From Tetracentron sinense (taxonomy: Eukaryota > Streptophyta > Magnoliopsida > Trochodendrales > Trochodendraceae), in contig CM026554.1 in the NCBI GenBank assembly GCA_015143295.1, positions 31,695,531 to 31,759,530 of the forward strand: a stretch of DNA of 64,000 bases. Reading direction: 5' to 3'. Under the pieces are notes generated by a model. It saw only the letters and a list, made by a program, of their open reading frames with translations, was not told where the DNA came from and ran no database searches. Positions 54,807-64,000 of this stretch are shown here, in pieces. How positions within the stretch are numbered: position 1 is the first letter of the stretch; every line of letters starts with the position of its first letter. Made by a program: the position numbers and the translations under genes.

Positions 54807-55626
54807 TCACCAGCGGTTAAGCTTGAAAAATCTATAGTTCTTCATTGCCGGTTTGGATCAAGCTCCTTGGACTTCAGCTTCACTTATAGGGTGAACACAT
54901 GCTCAGTAGGATAGCCAGTGTTGTATGGACTCCTCTCTACTCAAGCAAGATCACTGCTGAGAGGGGTCGTCTCTCCTATGTAGGGTGTGTGTTGAAGTGT
55001 TTGCTAAAGATGAATTTTCAAATTATATCATCATCCAGAATTCGGACGGGTCTCTTTTTCACCAAAAGTTCTTTATGATTGGAAGTCTTCTCATTGTGTG
55101 AAGTGTGCCACCTTCGGGCACATTGCTTCTCAGTGCACACTGCCAAGCAAATTTCCATGCTTAAGCCTATCAATGTTCCTCCCGTGACCTCGGTGGAGGT
55201 TGGCTCTTGCGTTGTCCCAACAGAAGCTCCATCTAGTGACTGGACCTTGGTTGGTAGGCGCAAAGGCAAGCTCCCGAATCATTCTCAATATTATTCTTCT
55301 TCAGATGAAGATCCTCTGGATGATAATGAAGTGTCAGACCTCGAAGTATCTTGTTTTGCTTCTTATAGACCATCTCGTGTTCGCTATTGCTCCTCTCTCA
55401 ATGAGAAAGCTGCCGCTTTACTTGATAACCCTCTGTTAGAGAACTCTCAAGACGGTCTCTTGGAAATTCCTTGTGATCATGACGACGTGCCATGCAATGC
55501 TCCGTTGAACCCTATTGTCTTGATTGATAATAAATTGATTTCAGATGGGACACATTATCTTGGACCTTATAACAATCTAAATTCATTGAGTCTCTCCTAT
55601 GTCCATTGCTCGTAAAAGAAAGCCCA
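54807..55626 (+). pseudogene. LINE D ORF1, DUF4283 end and zinc knuckle
   Basis: AERGRLSYVGCVLKCLLK followed by a WKSSHCVKCATFGHIASQC zinc knuckle (C-x2-C-x4-H-x4-C, about 55080-55140) is the canonical end of a plant LINE DUF4283 region. A 178-codon frame (55079-55615) then covers the acidic, Ser-rich tail with SDEDPLDDNEVSDLEVS. The knuckle and the tail are in different frames. Confidence 0.82.
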
Positions 55627-55944
55627 GGCTCCGTTCTTTTGGTGGAACTATTAAAAGTCCGAAACTTTAATACTTTCAAACAAGAGGCAAGTGTTTGCGA
55701 GGAGAAGGGAGAAGGTTTCTAACTCTTTTACACAATGGTATCTCAGATTTATTGGGTCCAATTTAATTAGAGGTTCCACATGGATGGAACTTATAACATC
55801 CAAAATTTTGGGTAGAACTTGAAAGTTCCATATTTGTAAAACTTTTGCACTCTATAGAATAATATAGTTCTAGGCATTAAGTAAAATTATACATGAAACT
55901 ATGAAAGTTCTAAACTTTAAAAGTTCCACCAAAAGAACGGACCC
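55627..55944. mobile_element. 318-bp MITE inserted in LINE D
   Basis: Inverted ends GGCTCCGTTCTTTTGGTGGA and GGGTCCGTTCTTTTGGTGGA (other strand), with AAAGTTTAGAACTTT-like arms continuing inward. The flanks belong to LINE D ORF1. No clear target duplication was seen. AAAGTTCCA/TGGAACTTT words repeat inside. Confidence 0.82.
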
Positions 55945-56118
55945 TAATAGATTTGTCATGTTGGCTGAAGATACTAATGCTCTTCCTGTGCTCAGAGCAT
56001 ATCGGGACAGTCTCCATGATCGATCTGGGTCTTAGGCTGGAGTCCTTGGAGAGAGAAGCAATCAGTGCTTCTCTGGTGCCATCTAGCTCTCTAGTTTCTT
56101 TGTTGGGATTCCCTAGTT

Positions 56119-56960
56119 GTGGAATCTCTTGGTGTGTGGAATGTTCGAGGGCTTAATTCTAGCTTGAAGCAATCTGAAGTCAGGAATTTAATAACTAAAC
56201 ACAAGCTTACTCTTTTGGGTTTGTTGGAAACTAAGGTTAGAAGTGTTAACTCCTCTATGGTTCGCTCGTTCATCAACAGGGATTGGGACTATTTGGACAA
56301 ATATAACTCTGCCCTCAATGGCCGTATTTGGGTGATGTGGGATTCTACAAAAGTTACAGTCTCTGTGTTGCATAAAACCGATCAAGTCATTCACTGTTCT
56401 GTTTTGGATAATTCCTCCCTTGCTTCCTTTGTTGTGTCATTTGTCTATGACTTCAACTCCATTTCGGATAGGTGGGCTCTATGGCAACACTCGTTGGCCT
56501 TCTCTCCTTCCATCCTGGCCCTTGGAGTATTCTTGGAGATTTTAATGAGGTCTGAAACCAAAGTGAGAAAATATGAGGTACCAGGGTTCAGTTTCAGGAC
56601 TGTCTTGCTTTCAACACTTGTCTAGACGCCCTTCAATTTTTTTATCTGAAATTTAGAAGATTAAAATTCACCTAGTCAAATCGTTCCCAAGGCTTGGTTG
56701 GTATTCAGTGTAAGTTGGTTAGAGATCTCATCAATAGTGACTGGTGTGATTTATTCTCAGCTTCTGAGGCAGAGTTTGCTGCCCCTGGAGTTTCAGATCA
56801 CTCCTCAATAATTTTTTCTGTCACTTCTTTGACGCCCAAAGGCAAAAAACCTTTCAAGTTCTTTAACTTTTGGTCTGATTCCTGTGACTTTCAAAGACTT
56901 ATTGTTGTTGAATGGACCATTCCTTGCAGAGACACCCCCATGTACAGTCTATCTTAGAGG
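56119..56960 (+). pseudogene. LINE D endonuclease (EEP-type)
   Basis: Begins VWNVRGLNSSLKQSEVRNLI, then LTLLGLLETKV with the metal-binding Glu, GRIWVMWDSTKVTV and FVVSFVYDFNSISDRWALWQ. After a shift near 56545 the GDFN block is damaged; the end reads FAAPGVSDHSSIIFSV with the catalytic S-D-H. The first 168 codons are intact. Confidence 0.9.
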
Positions 56961-56999
56961 CTCAAGATCATTAAAGATTAATTGTTTGCTAAGATGAAG

Positions 57000-58280
57000 T
57001 TCTTCTAAGTTCATAGATATTCAGTCCAAAGTGGGGCTCGCCAGGAATGAGCTTGATGCTGCTCAGATTGCTACCTCTGGCCACTCTTCGGTTGAGTCTA
57101 AGAAAGAGCTCTAGCCACATTTGTTAATCTGGCTAGAGTTGAGGAATATGAAGTCCGACAAATGGCTAAGATCAAATGGTTGAGCCTTGGTGATCGAAAC
57201 AATATCTTTTTTCATAAATCTCTTGCTACTCGCTGATCATTCAATCGTATTATTTCCATTTCGGACAGAAACAACAATAGGATTGATGATGAGGATATGA
57301 TAAAGGCTGAAACTATGCACTTGATCTTCCAAGACCTCCTTGCTCCTCCATTCGGCTTCTTATTTACAAACGCGTCTCTAAGGTCCTAGCAAATAGGATT
57401 CGTACTGTCCTTTTTGATCTTGTTCGGCATAGTCAATCTGCCTTCTTCTTGCACATGAGATTGTTTGTAAAGATCGAGGGTCACCTCGTTGTGCAATTAA
57501 AATTGACATTCGCAAAGCTTTTGACTCGATCAACTGGGAATCATGGTTTTAAAAAACGCTAAAACCGTTACGTAACGGTTTCGGCCGAAACCGTTTCCTG
57601 ATACCATTACGCTACGTATAGGTACCGTAACGGTTTCCGACATATTACTTCTTCGTGTCACCCCTCGGGCAATCTACTGATATTTTTTAGTAAAAAAAAC
57701 GCTTTAGAATCTTATTTCTTCTTCCTTGCATCTTTTTTTTTTTCTATTCATTGTGATTTTTTTTATTTTTTTTAAGCAAAAGAAAAAAGTTGTAAATGTG
57801 AATGATTCACCTGCGGGATTCTTCAAGAGCACCAGAGGTCTCAGGCAAGGATACCCACTCTCCCCTTTCCTGTTTGTTTTAGTCATGGAGAGCCTTTTAG
57901 CCATGCTTGATCAAGCTGTCACTTCTGGTGCCATCTCTCCTCATCCTAAATGTGAAGACCCTGTTGTTTCCTTCTTCCTAAAAAAAATTTGCAAGTCTAT
58001 TGAGCAGATTTGTCTTCGACTCCTCAGGGGCAGATCGGGTGAGATCAAGAAACTTGTTAGGTGGTCCAGGATATGAACCTTTAGAGAGGAAGGTGGCTTA
58101 AGCCTTCGTCGGATCGTTGATTAGAATTCGGCAGCCATTCTAAAGCAAACATGGTCGATAGCTTCTCGAAAAAGTTAACCTTTGGGCCAATTGAATCTAC
58201 TCCAATGTTCTCAAGAGCAAGCATTGCTGGACAGTGAAAACGCCTTCAGACTGTTCTTGGTCTTGGAGGAATATCCATGA
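57000..58280 (+). pseudogene. LINE D reverse transcriptase remnants, FADD segment missing
   Basis: KIKWLSLGDRNNIFFHKSLA (57165-57225) precedes RT; ACAIKIDIRKAFDSINWESW is motif A at about 57490-57550. Sequence is then replaced by an insertion. RT resumes with SPAGFFKSTRGLRQGYPLSP (motif B, 57800-57870) and SGAISPHPKCEDPVV, after which it jumps straight to a LVRWSRI..REEGGLSLRRI thumb-distal region. The FADD box and the residues after it are absent. Confidence 0.85.
57549..57785. repeat. CGTTACGTAACG-word insertion in LINE D
   Basis: TTTTAAAAAACGCTAAAACC is followed by the palindromes CGTTACGTAACG and CGGTTTCGGCCGAAACCG and by CGTAACGGTTTCCG. The segment ends in T-rich sequence near 57785, where LINE D RT resumes after a loss of roughly 60-70 codons. 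Right edge approximate; no target duplication found. Confidence 0.6.
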
Positions 58281-58395
58281 GATTGTTTATTTCATGATTT
58301 TTCCATCTCATGTATATTTACATTACGTGCTAGCTTCCTTCTTATTTTTGGTCATGCATCATCTTCAGTTGTAAAGTTGATTGGGTAATTGTTTA

Positions 58396-58743
58396 TGACT
58401 CGAAATTCTCTCAAGTTGTAACCGGACTCCTTGGTGTCGAATTATGCCCCGAAGGTCACCACATGTTCCTTTTGACACCCCTTAACTATAGTTAACATTC
58501 ACCCACTCCTAGGGTTCAGCCACCTATCCTTGGTTTTTTGTATAAAAAAATATTGAAATTTTGTTAACTAATGAGGGTTTAAAAAATTGATATTTTTTCT
58601 AAAATCCAAGGATAGGTGGGTGAACCCTAGGGGTGGGTGAATCTCGACCACAATTAAGGGGTGTCAATAGGGACATGTGGCAAACTCTGGGGCATAATTG
58701 GACTTAAAGGAGTCTGCTTACAACTTAAGAGAATTTGAAGTCA
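58396..58743. mobile_element. Long foldback MITE
   Basis: The two halves are near-perfect inverted copies over about 150 bases: TGACTCGAAATTCTCTCAAG...GACTCCTT...AATTATGCCCC...CACATGTTCC...GACACCCCTTAACTAT...CACCCACTCCTAGGGTTC...TATCCTTGG, with an AT-rich loop at about 58540-58600. Total length 348 bases. Flanks are AT-rich (AATTGTTTA and TTATTTATT) and no exact target duplication was fixed. Related to 36464-36732 and 38918-39060. Confidence 0.85.
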
Positions 58744-59958
58744 TTATTTATTGATCCAGTTGCATATGATTGCAGCTGATGAACTTACTTTTCTCCTTTC
58801 TGGAGCATAACCGTCCCTATAGTGACTTGCTGGCTAGGTAAGTAAGGTATACAACAATTTCGTTTGTGATTTTCCTACTCATGCTTATCAACTATTCAGT
58901 TCCCAGATAATTGCATCTATTGTAATATAATGCTACTAGCAAACACCCCGTGCGATGCAGGGATCAAAAATTCGAGATGAGATTTAAAACACTTTAATAA
59001 ATATGAGAATAAAGTGTTTAAGAAACACTAACAAAATACACTCAGCCTAATTGGAAGGTAAAAATTATTAATGAAAGTGCAATCACGTAGAATATGAAAT
59101 ACAATAACATATAGGTAGAGAATATATAATATGAAATATATCAAATAATTATGAATAATATTGTAACAAATAAGAGAATTGTAAAAAAAAATCCATCCCA
59201 TTACTCTACTTTTTTCTACTTGCATACATTTCCTATTCCTTCGAATCCAATTAGCTGAAATTTTAGTGAATGCTAATCCAATCACCACTAACAGTGAAAA
59301 AAAGTAACCAGGAGTTATTTACTGAATGTCAATCCAATTTTAGTGAATGTAACGCCACGAATCATGATTCCCCACAACGGTCAAATTTTGCTTGCTCTAT
59401 TACATATGAGAAGCAATGTATTTCTAAAATGATTAAATATTGCTCTTGGCGAAACTACTCTCATTCAAGTGACTTCATTGCATGTTAACGCATAAAAGTG
59501 TTATTTTTAATCAATTGAGAAATAATGTTGGAAGAATTAACATAAATATAATATTGGTGTATTTAGTGATGGTACACCATAAATGCACTCAATCAAGAGA
59601 TGGGATATAAGGCATGACTTAGTCTATGTCTATGGGTACTCCCAAAAGTAATCCTAAATTTAAAAATAAATCAAGGTGATAACAACAAATTGCAAATGGG
59701 GGTCAAAGAAGGGTGCCACGTATGATTTTAGTTTGCTCTCCTATTTCTATATTGTATAAGATGATGACACACTTGACCTTCTAGTTCACGGAAGCAGATT
59801 TTGATGTGAAGGTTTTTCCAGCTATGGATATACTAATTTTATATTTAAACTATATACAATAGTATATGTATTTAATTGTATTAACTCAAATTCTAATTAA
59901 TATTAAAAAATAGTATTTCTTAACTTTTCATGTTTAAAAAAAAAAATGGGGGACGTCT
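58744..59958. other. No gene seen
   Basis: AT-rich sequence. CTACTAGCAAACACCCCGTG at 58930 echoes CTAGTAAACGTGCACGTG at 49530 and may be the edge of a dispersed repeat. Frames here are short and featureless. Confidence 0.4.
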
Positions 59959-60504
59959 TGTAAGAGTTTTTATATATACAACTCTTGGTGTGGCCCACGC
60001 AATCATGTTTTGGTTAATTCAAAATCCCGGATTGATAAGGTTGCTATCAGAGAATATTTAAGTTGGTGGGTCCCACTAAGATGTGGTCAAACATGGGACT
60101 CTCACATGTTCAATAATTAAGGAGAAATGGTTGGATGACTCACCGTTAGATTTGGTGTGGCTTCCCATGACCCTTGGATCGTGATGGGTGGTTACGAGGG
60201 TTTTTATCTTATAAGTTTTGGGAAAGTCCCTCTTCTCACTCACGTTATTTTCAAGCCCCATCGATAAACTTGAGAGGAGAAGAGAAGCCTCCCAAAGGAG
60301 GTTCTTGATTTTATTTTGCAGGTTTCTGGATTCATAAGGTTGTTCATATTGTCCTCGGCATTATTCATTGATCTTAAAAGGTACGAATATTTTATCCCTG
60401 AATTTATGTTCACTAGATTAATTTAATATTGCATGGTCTAGATCTTCTCATACATTATTCGACATAGAATAGTGTTTTTATATGAGATTAAGTTTAATCT
60501 TACA
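59959..60504 (+). repeat. 5' LTR of the young copia element
   Basis: Starts TGTAAGAGTTTTTATATATA, with a TATA-like run directly at the start, and ends TAAGTTTAATCTTACA immediately before the primer-binding site. TG..CA ends are extended to a 7-base inverted repeat. 59954-59958 (CGTCT) should be one half of the target duplication. Confidence 0.88.
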
Positions 60505-60506
60505 AT

Positions 60507-60518
60507 TGGTATCAGAGC
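60507..60518 (+). other. Primer-binding site (initiator Met-tRNA)
   Basis: TGGTATCAGAGC, followed by ACAGGCTCG, lies two bases after the LTR end (A-T spacer) and pairs with the 3' end of initiator Met-tRNA. Confidence 0.93.
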
Positions 60519-62071
60519 ACAGGCTCGAACCATGCTTTTAAATTAATCTAACAATGATGGATTAATTCGGATTAATTATTATAATTATTGTTTTTTAATT
60601 ATAAATAATTTTTCTGGAATTTTTGGGGTAATGTTATACCTTTAGTTGAATTCGGAATATTTTAATTGATTAAAGGGAGTTATAAAATAAAAAAATTAAT
60701 TTTTGGGTTTTTTCGGTCGTTTCCGGTTGGACGGTGATTCCGCCGCCGTCGATCATCGGAAAACTCTGCCGCCGGCCGGGTTTTGGTCGCCGGACTATGG
60801 CCGACCTTTTGGCACCGGCGGCTGCCGAGATAGTGGCCGGTAAGGCCCCCACTAAAGGACTGAACTGCTACGGCAGTTTGGTTTTCAATAAAAAAAAAAA
60901 AAAAAAAAATTTCGGGTGAGAGTGACGAGGGTCAAACCGACCCGTTGACCTGTTGACCCGGTCCGACCCTACAGGTCAAGCCCGAACCGGATCTGAATGG
61001 TTGAAAACCGAACCGTATTTTGGATCCAGACCCGTACCCGAAACCCTATGGGTCAGATCGACCCATATTTTCGAACCCGAACCCGAATTCTAATGGGTCG
61101 ACCCGAACCGAAATTTTGACCACGACCCGTTTGTATCCAAACCGGTCCGCCTGAACCGGACCGGTCTAACCGAATTGAACCGGTCAGACCGGACCGAATC
61201 AGACCGGAAACCGTAAGCGCATGCGCGTGACGCGCAATGCAGCTTGCGACGCACCCTCCCGCACGTGACGCGCACTCCCAGCTTCTGAGACGCGCGTGTC
61301 ATGCGCCTGACACTCGCAGGGACGTGTCTGGCGCGCGTGATGCGTTTCCAGGACACGTCCATGGAAGTGTCTTACCTCTTTTGAGGTTTTTGAGTGTTCT
61401 GGTTTCAATTTTTGGGTCCTTTTGGACTTCTGAGCACTATAAATGACTGTTTTGGTGCATTTTAAAGGTTTGGGTCATTCCTAAAGGGGTTTAGGAATGA
61501 CCAGTAAGGCAGATATTCGAATGAGCATAACTGAATTAGGTTAGATTGTCTTGCCCAAAGGTGACCGTCCTAAAGAAGTTATGATCCTTTGAATAGGAGA
61601 TTTTGATCTCTTGTAATCTACAAGTTTGCACTTAAATACATAGAATAACTAGTCTTGCCCAAAGGTGTCTAGGGACTTCTTGTAGTATAAGTGGGACAGA
61701 ATAACTTATATGTGGAAGTGAGAGAAGGATAACCCTCTTGCCCAAAGGTGTGGAAGTGTCTTGATCAATCCAAAGCATGAAAGGTTAGTTCTGTGCGCGA
61801 CTATTGTCGCCATTTGGGGGGTGAATTGCATATCGAAATCTCTTGCCCAAAGGTGTGATTAGATGATGCGCCCACCTGTCCCGTAAAGTGGTAGAAATCA
61901 TTTTTTAAAAAATATTAAACCACTTTAGCTAATCCGGCTCAACCCCTAGACCGGTTAGAATTATTAATTTGAACTAAAATTAGCAACTACAAGAACCAAA
62001 TAAAGTTTTATAATTTGTGCGACAATTTGTATTACAAACCATAACATATATAGACATCATTATTTGCAGCT
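60519..62071 (+). other. Long leader of the young copia element
   Basis: Non-coding: a GC-rich CCGCCGGCC patch (60730-60850), an A-run (60889-60909), a zone made of ACCCGAACCGG words (60920-61205), a zone of GCGTGACGCGC words (61205-61350) and four copies of TCTTGCCCAAAGGTG (61549-61855). TATTTGCAG ends two bases before the gag ATG and has the form of a splice acceptor, so the leader may be spliced; this is inference only. Confidence 0.6.
61549..61855 (+). repeat. Four copies of TCTTGCCCAAAGGTG
   Basis: Exact 15-mers start at 61549, 61653, 61736 and 61841 (spacings 104, 83 and 105). The sequence between copies is only weakly similar, so the word itself is conserved more than the unit. Confidence 0.92.
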
Positions 62072-64000
62072 ATGGACGGATCTGTTGTACACAGGCATTT
62101 GACTGGGATTGAGCCATTGAATGGCTCAAACTATGGTTCTTGGAAGATGCAGCTAGATATTGTTCTAGGCTGCCTAGACTATGACTTTGTCCTCCTGGAG
62201 GAAAAGCCGGATGCTCCCATTGCTGAGCCTTCGGACTCAGATAAGTCTTTGTTTTCGAAATGGGAGAAGGCCAATCGGATGGCCATGATGATCATCAGGG
62301 CTTCTATTCAGGAAGCCATCAGAGGAGGTATCCCTTCGGCTGAGACAGCTAAAGAGCTTCTTGAGACTATCAAGAAGCAATTTATGGGGTCAGTTAGATC
62401 CAGACAGTACAGCAGTCTGACTCAGTTGATTTCTATGAAGTATGATGGTGCTGGGAGCGTTCGAGAACATTTTCTCAAAATCTCGAAGTTAGTTATCTCT
62501 CTCCGAGAGTTGGGTTTGACCATTGAGGATGACCTCATGGTCCATTTAGCTGTGGCTTCTCTTCCTCACTCCTTTGATGCATTCAGAGTTAATTACAGTG
62601 CACATGACAGAAAGTGGACCCTCAACGAACTGATAGCAGTTTGTGTGAGTGAGGAAGAACGCACTAAGCGTGGTAAGGCCGAATCTGCAAATTTGGCTAT
62701 TCGTTCTGGAAGTAAGAAGAACTTCAAGACAAAAGTTTTCAAGAAGCCAAATACTCAGAGATTTTTTCCAGGGCAGAGTTCAGGGCAGAACCAGGGTCAT
62801 CAATTCAAAGGGAAAGGGAAGACAGATCAGTTTCAGGGCAGAGGGATTGTCATCAAACCAGAGGAGATAGAATGTTTTTTCTGCAAGTTGAAAGGGCATG
62901 TGAAGAAAGACTGCTTTAAGTATAAGGAATGGGCCAAGAAGAAGAATAAAGGTATTAATTTATCATTGGTATGTTTTGAATCAAACCTAGTGGATGTTCC
63001 TTCAAACACTTGGTGGATTGATTCAGGTGCCTCTGTGCACATTTCTCATTCTCTTCAGGGGTTCGTACATAGACGTAAGGCCAAGGATGAGGAGCTTCTA
63101 TTCATGGGGAATTCTTCACCAGCAGTAGTAGAGGCTATTGGGACTTGCAGACTGATTTTAGACTCTGGTCATGTTTTGCTTTTGGATGATACTTTTTATG
63201 TGCCGTCTTTTAGACGGAATATTATTTCAGTTTCTAGACTTGGTACATCTGGCTACAGTTTTTTATTTGAGGGGAGTGTGCTATCTGTTAGACATAATTT
63301 GCAGACTATTGGAAATGGTATTTTGATTGATGGTCTTTATCAGTTGGTTTTGGATTCTAGTTTTGCATCATCCTTACTATGCATGACAGTTGATTCTTCT
63401 ACTCCAGTTACCGGTTCTAAACGTGTTAGACAAAATGGAAATTCTTCTATGTTGTGGCATCGTAGATTGGGTCATATATCAAAGGAGCGTTTAGAGTCTT
63501 TAGTTAAGTCTGAAGTTCTGGAACCCCTTGACTTTTCTGACTTCGAGACTTGTATAGACTGTATTAAGGGAAAAATGACTAAGAGTCGGAATTTGGATGC
63601 AGTTAGAAGTACTGGTCTTTTGGACCTAATACACACTGATATATGTGGACCTCTCCCTACAGCATCTCGAGGTGGTCAGCGATACTTCATCAGTTTTATC
63701 GATGACTTCTCTCGTTATGCCTTTGTATTTCTAATTCATCATAAGTCTGAAGCATTAGAGATGTTCAAGCAATACAAGGCTGAAGTGGAGAAGCAGTTGG
63801 ACAGGCCGATTAAAGCTGTCCGTTCTGATAGAGGAGGTCAATACTATGGGAAAGCTGATGTTGATGGGGTTAACCACGGTGGATTTGTCAGTTTCCTTCG
63901 TGAACACGGTATTGTGCCTCAGTACACCACTCCTGGGACTCTGGAACAGAATGGTGTAGCTGAGAGGAGGAACCGAACGTATATGGATGCTGTTCGCAGC
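62072..64000 (+). CDS. Copia gag-pol polyprotein, intact but cut by the window end
   Basis: ATG at 62072, just after TATTTGCAGCT, opens 643 codons with no stop. Residues 1 to about 250 are a UBN2-type copia gag (MDGSVVHRHLTGIEPLNGSN, WEKANRMAMMIIRASIQ). A zinc knuckle CFFCKLKGHVKKDC is at 268-281. The aspartic protease has WWIDSGASVH with Asp317. The integrase zinc domain has His463, His468, Cys494 and Cys497; the catalytic triad is Asp523 (HTDICGP), Asp586 (VRSDRGGQYY) and Glu625 (LEQNGVAERRN). All key residues are present. RT and RNase H should follow beyond 64000. A single polyprotein without a frameshift is normal for copia. Confidence 0.95.
   Translation, partial: MDGSVVHRHLTGIEPLNGSNYGSWKMQLDIVLGCLDYDFVLLEEKPDAPIAEPSDSDKSLFSKWEKANRMAMMIIRASIQEAIRGGIPSAETAKELLETIKKQFMGSVRSRQYSSLTQLISMKYDGAGSVREHFLKISKLVISLRELGLTIEDDLMVHLAVASLPHSFDAFRVNYSAHDRKWTLNELIAVCVSEEERTKRGKAESANLAIRSGSKKNFKTKVFKKPNTQRFFPGQSSGQNQGHQFKGKGKTDQFQGRGIVIKPEEIECFFCKLKGHVKKDCFKYKEWAKKKNKGINLSLVCFESNLVDVPSNTWWIDSGASVHISHSLQGFVHRRKAKDEELLFMGNSSPAVVEAIGTCRLILDSGHVLLLDDTFYVPSFRRNIISVSRLGTSGYSFLFEGSVLSVRHNLQTIGNGILIDGLYQLVLDSSFASSLLCMTVDSSTPVTGSKRVRQNGNSSMLWHRRLGHISKERLESLVKSEVLEPLDFSDFETCIDCIKGKMTKSRNLDAVRSTGLLDLIHTDICGPLPTASRGGQRYFISFIDDFSRYAFVFLIHHKSEALEMFKQYKAEVEKQLDRPIKAVRSDRGGQYYGKADVDGVNHGGFVSFLREHGIVPQYTTPGTLEQNGVAERRNRTYMDAVRS

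Larger units (their letters stand above)
52003..58280 (+). mobile_element. LINE D: decayed L1-like element
   Basis: Plus-strand ORF1 (52009-52823 and 54807-55615) with a DUF4283-like domain and a zinc knuckle, an endonuclease (56119-56960), RT pieces (57190-58080) and a C-terminal part to about 58280. It is interrupted by a solo LTR (52824-54801), a 318-bp MITE (55627-55944) and a word-rich insertion (57549-57785). Stops and deletions throughout. No poly(A) tail was identified. Confidence 0.85.
59959..64000 (+). mobile_element. Young Ty1/copia element, 5' part
   Basis: A 546-bp LTR with inverted ends TGTAAGA..TCTTACA, a primer-binding site, a 1.55-kb leader and an uninterrupted gag-pol frame that leaves the window. 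The lack of any stop over 643 codons contrasts with every other element here and suggests a recent, possibly competent insertion. The other LTR lies outside the window, so age cannot be estimated from LTR divergence. Confidence 0.92.

Noticed and set aside
60734..60919. GC-rich open frame with Pro, Gly and Arg (and its antisense) as a gene
   Set aside because: Lies inside the copia leader between the primer-binding site and gag and ends in an A-run; no domain.
61090..61446. Open frames on both strands rich in Arg in the copia leader
   Set aside because: Explained by the ACCCGAACC and GCGTGACGCG word zones; no start or domain support.

Overview
This is nuclear DNA of a flowering plant. The evidence is one intron-rich host gene, a MAP3K epsilon-type protein kinase, set in a dense bed of plant-type transposable elements: Ty1/copia, Ty3/gypsy, L1-like LINEs, and hAT and Tourist-like MITEs. 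I cannot name the species. No rRNA, tRNA, bacterial, organellar or CRISPR feature could be supported.

Layout. 0.09-11.3 kb: a decayed minus-strand LINE (LINE A) in several frames, broken by a TIR element (5639-6096) and by a 3.24-kb gypsy-type solo LTR (7922-11163, target duplication AAATG). 11.3-14.3 kb: non-coding dispersed and tandem repeats, including a 99-bp in-frame duplication. 14.3-20.1 kb: a decayed plus-strand SIRE-lineage copia element (5' LTR, PBS, gag, protease, integrase, RT, RNase H). 20.1-28.4 kb: mostly repeats, a LINE 3' relic and a Tourist-like MITE.

28.48-38.56 kb: the kinase gene on the minus strand. Ten exons with intact splice sites give a 293-codon kinase-only protein. 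The introns hold at least seven small DNA elements, several with exact target duplications. 38.9-49.0 kb: a 3'-end piece of a minus-strand Ty3/gypsy element plus flanking DNA, duplicated in tandem. One copy was later hit by LINE B and by a 1145-bp solo LTR (target duplication GCATC); the other copy keeps the empty site. 50.7-52.0 kb: an isolated SIRE-type LTR.

52.0-58.3 kb: plus-strand LINE D, broken by a 1978-bp solo LTR (target duplication CTTGG), a 318-bp MITE and a word-rich insertion. 58.40-58.74 kb: a long foldback element. 59.96-64.0 kb: the start of a young copia element with LTR, PBS, a long leader and 643 uninterrupted gag-pol codons running off the window.

The only likely functional genes are the kinase and the last copia element. 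The most unusual signal is a set of short segments each saturated with its own short, often palindromic word (CCTAGGC, GAGTCGACTC, CGTTACGTAACG and others). Several have 8-bp target duplications, which points to hAT-type elements with family-specific subterminal arrays.
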